From NCBI GenBank assembly GCA_030637065.1, contig DAOVVQ010000162.1, positions 1 to 8,714 on the forward strand: a stretch of DNA of 8,714 nt, in the 5' to 3' direction. Shown in pieces: positions 5,127 to 8,714 of this stretch. The notes below the pieces were generated by a model. That model ran no database searches, was not told where the DNA came from, and was given only the letters and a program-made list of their open reading frames with translations. The DNA comes from Planctomycetota bacterium. Its GTDB lineage: Bacteria > Planctomycetota > Phycisphaerae > Sedimentisphaerales > Anaerohalosphaeraceae. Every line of letters starts with the position of its first letter. Within the stretch, counting starts at the first letter, position 1. The position numbers and the translations under genes were made by a program.

Positions 5127-6599
5127 ATGAGAAAGAAACTTGCAATTGCAGTACTTCTGGCCTTGATCTTTGCACCGACAACCGCTGTTCTCGCTGCGAA
5201 ACCGCCAAAAAGCCCCAATGTCCTGTTCATCGCCATTGACGACCTCAACGACTGGATCGGCTGTTTCGGCGGTAATGATCAGGCTATCACGCCGAATATG
5301 GACCGGCTCGCCGAGACCGGGGGGATGGTCTTTTCCAGGGCCTACTGCCCGGCGACGGTATGCTGCCCGTCGCGTTCGGCGCTGATGACCGGCATATTGC
5401 CGTCCGATTCCGGAGTTTACGGCAATTCCCAAAACCTGAAAAACGCCCCGCGGACTAAAGACGCCCTGACCATCACGCAGTACTTTTCCAAACACGGTTA
5501 CTTTTCCCTTTCCTGCGGAAAAATATTCCACAAGCACATGACCGCTGAGGGCCTGGACGAGGGCCAGTGGGCCTACAACGAATGGTCGCCAACCTCAAGC
5601 CGGGGCAGCGGTGGCCCCGATACAAGCAACGGACCGGCCAACAGGATGCCGCCCCTGAATCCGGGGACGCGACAAAGCGGATCCCCTCTCGACTGGGGCA
5701 GCACTACCGGCGACGACGAAGGGACCAAGGACTACCAAACGGCGCTGTGGGCTGCGGACAAACTCAAACACCGATTCGACAAACCCTTCTTCATGGCGGT
5801 CGGAATCTCAAGACCGCACCTGCCCTGGTACGTACCGCAAAAATATTTCGATATGTACCCGCTCGAAGATATCAAGGTTCCCGAATTTCACGAAGACGAC
5901 CTCGAGGACATAAAGACTCCCGACGGCAAGGTCAAGTTTCAGGCCTCCAACGATTTTCTGCGTGTAAAAAAATATGGCAGGTTCAAAGAGGCCACCCGTG
6001 CATATCTGGCATGTGTCAGCTACGCCGATGACTGCGTAGGCGTGATCCTCGACGCCCTTGCAAAGAGCAAATATGCCGACAACACCATCGTCGTCGTATG
6101 GGGCGATCACGGCTGGTTCTTAGGTGAAAAGCTCAAGTACCGAAAGACCCACCTCTGGGAAGAATCCGCCCGTGTGCCCCTGATCATAAAGGTGCCGGAC
6201 GTTACAGAGCCCGGCGAAACATGCAGCCGCGTTGTCAACCTTATGGACCTGTACCCGACACTGGTCGACCTGTGCAATCTGCCAAAGAAAAACGATATCT
6301 CCGGGCGAAGCATCGCGCCCTTGTTCGCCAATCCGCAAACGGTATGGAACTACCCGACGCTAACCACAATGGGAAGGGGCAACCATTCGATTCGTTCGGA
6401 AAGATGGCGATACAACCGCTATGCCGACGGTACCGAAGAACTCTACGATCACGACAGCGACCCGATGGAGTGGACCAATCTTGCGAACAAACCCGAGCAC
6501 CAGCGGATCAAGAAACGCATGGCTGTGCTAACGCCAACCTACGATGCACCTGAGAGCCCAAAAAATACCGTAGAGAAACCCAAGAACAGGGCTAAATAA
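5127..6599 (+). CDS. Exported sulfatase, iduronate-2-sulfatase-like
   Basis: A 490-residue type I (formylglycine) sulfatase that hydrolyses sulfate esters of glycans outside the cytoplasm. A Sec signal covers residues 1-23 (MRKK, hydrophobic core, VLA before Ala24). Catalytic residues visible: metal ligands Asp38-Asp39 (AIDDLNDW), the motif Cys79-Cys-Pro-Ser-Arg83 in which Cys79 would become formylglycine, Lys132 and His135 in CGKIFHKH, His231 in SRPHLPW, Asp327-His328 in WGDHGWFLGE, and Lys340 in YRKTHLWEE. The last four match the arrangement of human iduronate-2-sulfatase and its bacterial relatives, whose substrates also include algal galactans. I chose the ATG at 5127 because it starts the signal peptide and follows AGGA (5114-5117) at 9 nt; ATG 5118 is possible, and a GTG-started frame from 5025 would overlap the predicted promoter leader and bury the signal. 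First gene of an operon with GH27 26 nt downstream. The true sugar cannot be deduced. Confidence 0.92.
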   Translation: MRKKLAIAVLLALIFAPTTAVLAAKPPKSPNVLFIAIDDLNDWIGCFGGNDQAITPNMDRLAETGGMVFSRAYCPATVCCPSRSALMTGILPSDSGVYGNSQNLKNAPRTKDALTITQYFSKHGYFSLSCGKIFHKHMTAEGLDEGQWAYNEWSPTSSRGSGGPDTSNGPANRMPPLNPGTRQSGSPLDWGSTTGDDEGTKDYQTALWAADKLKHRFDKPFFMAVGISRPHLPWYVPQKYFDMYPLEDIKVPEFHEDDLEDIKTPDGKVKFQASNDFLRVKKYGRFKEATRAYLACVSYADDCVGVILDALAKSKYADNTIVVVWGDHGWFLGEKLKYRKTHLWEESARVPLIIKVPDVTEPGETCSRVVNLMDLYPTLVDLCNLPKKNDISGRSIAPLFANPQTVWNYPTLTTMGRGNHSIRSERWRYNRYADGTEELYDHDSDPMEWTNLANKPEHQRIKKRMAVLTPTYDAPESPKNTVEKPKNRAK

Positions 6600-6625
6600 C
6601 GACAGACATTCATCAGGAAAACAAA

Positions 6626-8077
6626 ATGACACCGATAATTGACAGACGTCAGTTCATCTCATTAACAACTATCGCAGCCCTTAGTCCAGGCGCTTTAGCT
6701 GCCAGGAAGAATAACCGCAAAGCCGGCTCGATTAAGCTGGCACTAAAGCCGCCCCTCGGCTGGAACAGTTTCGATTGTTACGGCGTCTACCTCCACGAAG
6801 AGGCTGCCCTTGCCAATATCGAGGCGATGGCGGAGAAGCTAAAGCCCTTCGGCTACGAGCATTTCGTCGTTGATAACGGTTGGTTCGGCGAATACAAGCT
6901 CATCGAAGGGACGATCTACGCCGCTGAGAAGCACGCCTCCGATGTTCGCATCAACGAATACGGCCTCCTGCAACCGTCGAAGACCTATTTTCCCAACGGA
7001 TTAGAGCCCCTCATCGACCGTGCGCATGAATTAGGCCTTAAATTCGGCGTTCATCTGATGCGGGGGATACCGCGAAAGGCGGTCGAAATGAACCTGCCGA
7101 TCAAGGGCACGAAGTACCGCGCTGCCGACATCGCCGACACATCGAGCGTATGCAGGTGGTGCGCCTACAACTACGGCGTAAATATGGACAAGCCCGGCGC
7201 CCAGGAGTTCTACAACAGCCTCGTCGACCAGTTGGCCGGCTGGGGCATCGATTATATCAAGGCCGACGACATCGTCCCCTACCCCAAAGAGGTCGAAGGT
7301 CTCGCCCGGGCCATCGCCCGGTGCGGCAGACCGATCGTCCTTAGCCTGTCGCCGGGCGGATCGGTCGATCCGGACCACATCGAATCATTCCGCACCGCCA
7401 ACCTGCTCCGTGTTACCAGCGATGTCTGGGACGAGACGAAAGGCATCAATGAATGCTTCGACGCATGGCGAAAATGGCAGGGGAAGGAACGGCCGGGCTT
7501 CTGGATCGATATGGACATGATCCCATTCGGCAAGTTGGCCCTGATGGCACCGCCCGAGCATGTAAGTGCAAAGGGCCACGGCGGACACGAGGACGCCAAA
7601 GAAGGACTCGTCGCGCTCTCCGGCAAAGGGACTACGCGATGGTCGCTGTTTACCAAACCGCAGATGTACACGTTTATCACGATGCGGGCCCTGGCGGCAT
7701 CCCCGCTGATGGTCGGCGGCGATTTGCCTACGATGGACGATTTTTCGCTGAGCCTGATGACCGATCCCGACATGCTCGAATGCAATCAGAATGGCGTTAT
7801 GGGCCACAAGGTATTCGAGTCGGGTGACACTGAAATATGGGTGACACCGCAAAAGCGCCCCAGCGGCAAAGGATGGATCGGCGTCTTTAATCGTAGCGAT
7901 AAGGCGAAGGACATCATCATCGGCAAGATGAGAATGGGCCTGGACGAAGATAAAGACTACAAATTCACGGACATCTGGAACAAGCGTCCGCTTCTCAGCA
8001 GAGAGGCAAGACAGCAGGTCAGAATTGACGCCAATGGCGTGATGTTCATAAAATATCAGACAGTATACCAGGGATAA
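6626..8077 (+). CDS. GH27-family alpha-galactosidase-like glycoside hydrolase, Tat-type signal
   Basis: A 483-residue retaining glycosidase of clan GH-D. The N-terminus has a twin-arginine-like motif DRRQF (6-10), a hydrophobic stretch and ALA before Ala26, suggesting Tat export. The (beta/alpha)8 domain shows PPLGWNSFDCYG (42-53), VVDNGWF (81-87), and YIKADD (210-215) in which Asp214 aligns with the GH27 nucleophile of KYDNC. VTSDVWD (263-269) supplies the likely acid/base Asp266, and FWIDMDM and SPLMVGGDL follow. From about residue 400 a C-terminal beta-sandwich follows (WIGVFNRSD). These assignments are by motif, not alignment. The ATG at 6626 is preceded by AGGA (6615-6618) at 7 nt. Flanked by sulfatases at 26 and 15 nt, it probably removes alpha-galactose or beta-arabinopyranose once sulfate is cleared. 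KADD in place of KYDN and an added 310-340 segment suggest a divergent subfamily, so specificity is uncertain. Confidence 0.88.
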   Translation: MTPIIDRRQFISLTTIAALSPGALAARKNNRKAGSIKLALKPPLGWNSFDCYGVYLHEEAALANIEAMAEKLKPFGYEHFVVDNGWFGEYKLIEGTIYAAEKHASDVRINEYGLLQPSKTYFPNGLEPLIDRAHELGLKFGVHLMRGIPRKAVEMNLPIKGTKYRAADIADTSSVCRWCAYNYGVNMDKPGAQEFYNSLVDQLAGWGIDYIKADDIVPYPKEVEGLARAIARCGRPIVLSLSPGGSVDPDHIESFRTANLLRVTSDVWDETKGINECFDAWRKWQGKERPGFWIDMDMIPFGKLALMAPPEHVSAKGHGGHEDAKEGLVALSGKGTTRWSLFTKPQMYTFITMRALAASPLMVGGDLPTMDDFSLSLMTDPDMLECNQNGVMGHKVFESGDTEIWVTPQKRPSGKGWIGVFNRSDKAKDIIIGKMRMGLDEDKDYKFTDIWNKRPLLSREARQQVRIDANGVMFIKYQTVYQG

Positions 8078-8092
8078 TCGAAAGGAAAGAAT

Positions 8093-8714
8093 ATGACCAC
8101 AAACAGACGTCAGTTTCTAAAAGCGGCAGGATTTGGTGCCGCCTCACTGCTCCTGCCGGGCGCTGCCCTTGCTGCAAAGAAAAGGGCGAAGAAGAACTCC
8201 AAACCCAACATCATCTACATCCTCGCCGACGACTTAGGCTACGGCGACTTGGGCTGTTACGGTCAGAAACAGATAATGACCCCCAATCTGGACCGAATGG
8301 CCGCTGACGGCATGAAGTTCACCGACCACTACTCCGGCAGTACCGTTTGCGCACCGTCGCGATGCTCGCTTATGACCGGATTGCACACCGGGCACTGCTA
8401 CATCCGCGGCAACGGCAAGAATAATCTAAGGCCCGAAGATGTGACCGTCGCGATGCTGCTGAAGGACGCCGGCTACTCGACCGCCCTGATAGGAAAATGG
8501 GGCAACGGGCACGAAGGCTCGACCGGCATACCCAACAAGAAAGGGTTCGACTACTTCTTCGGATACCTCGACCAGCACCATGCACACAACTACTACCCGA
8601 CCTTCCTGATGCGAAACAAAAAACGCGTTCCGCTCAAGAACGTCGTCCCCGGCGAAGGGTCGTACGGTCAGGGCGTCGCCAGCAAAAAGGTCCAGTACAG
8701 CCACGACCTGATCG
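8093..8714 (+). CDS. Second sulfatase (arylsulfatase-like), Tat-type signal, 3'-truncated by window edge
   Basis: The frame opens at ATG 8093 and runs off the window without a stop, giving 207 residues; the family is usually 450-520. The N-terminus reads NRRQFLK (4-10), a near-consensus Tat motif, then a hydrophobic stretch ending ALA before Ala28. Sulfatase features: ILADDLGYGDLGCYG with metal ligands Asp46-Asp47, TPNLDRMAADG, and Cys86-Ala-Pro-Ser-Arg90 followed by CSLMTG, where Cys86 would become formylglycine. GYSTALIGKWGNG holds the conserved Lys135, and GFDYFFGYLDQHHAHNYYP is typical of arylsulfatase-A-like bacterial enzymes. AAAGGAAAG (8081-8089) provides the ribosome site. The gene starts 15 nt after the GH27 stop, so it is co-transcribed. 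It is a different subtype from the first sulfatase, implying a second sulfate position on the same glycan. The C-terminal metal ligands are outside the window. Confidence 0.93.
   Translation, partial: MTTNRRQFLKAAGFGAASLLLPGAALAAKKRAKKNSKPNIIYILADDLGYGDLGCYGQKQIMTPNLDRMAADGMKFTDHYSGSTVCAPSRCSLMTGLHTGHCYIRGNGKNNLRPEDVTVAMLLKDAGYSTALIGKWGNGHEGSTGIPNKKGFDYFFGYLDQHHAHNYYPTFLMRNKKRVPLKNVVPGEGSYGQGVASKKVQYSHDLI

Noticed and set aside
5021..5239. Small ORF of about 72 codons overlapping the sulfatase start
   Set aside because: It overlaps the predicted -10 box, lacks a ribosome site, and runs through the sulfatase signal peptide region in another frame with no recognisable motif.

Overview
The window reads as a chromosomal segment of a planctomycete-like bacterium, probably a sediment or gut Phycisphaerae/Sedimentisphaerales-type lineage. 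This is inferred from the combination of a zinc-ribbon-tailed Ser/Thr kinase with a PP2C phosphatase, exported sulfatases interleaved with a GH27 glycosidase, and intergenic palindromic repeats. It is not proven from sequence alone. All seven protein genes lie on the + strand.

Region 1 (1-2257) is a two-gene threonine-branch operon. It holds the 3' part of homoserine dehydrogenase (hom) and, after a 2-nt gap, a full-length 395-residue ApgM-family enzyme of the alkaline phosphatase superfamily. The tight coupling to hom fits the subgroup annotated either as cofactor-independent phosphoglycerate mutase or as a proposed homoserine kinase.

Region 2 (2258-2677) is a gene-free stretch of about 420 bp. 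It carries a nested palindrome (2316-2395), a cloverleaf-like repeat (copy A, 2433-2532), a T tract and a candidate promoter.

Region 3 (2678-4818) is a signalling pair. A soluble Ser/Thr kinase with four C-terminal CxxC...CPWC zinc ribbons is followed 11 nt later by a PP2C-type phosphatase with an intact metal site, so the two probably act on shared substrates.

Region 4 (4819-5126) is a gene-free stretch of about 310 bp. It holds copy B of the cloverleaf repeat (4842-4930), a perfect 16-bp hairpin (4931-4970), a candidate promoter with 17-bp spacing, and a leader with a hairpin. The two repeat copies are in the same orientation and bracket the kinase/phosphatase operon. Across their 76-nt core all six differences fall in the 21-nt apical loop; the 55 nt of stems and side hairpins are identical.

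Region 5 (5127-8714) is the start of a polysaccharide-degradation operon: an iduronate-2-sulfatase-like sulfatase (Sec signal), a GH27 alpha-galactosidase-like enzyme (Tat-like signal), and the N-terminal 207 residues of a second sulfatase (Tat-like signal). Intergenic gaps are 26 and 15 nt. Both sulfatases carry the CxPSR formylglycine motif. The likely job is desulfation and trimming of a sulfated, alpha-galactose-containing glycan outside the cytoplasm. The sulfatase-maturing enzyme is not in the window.
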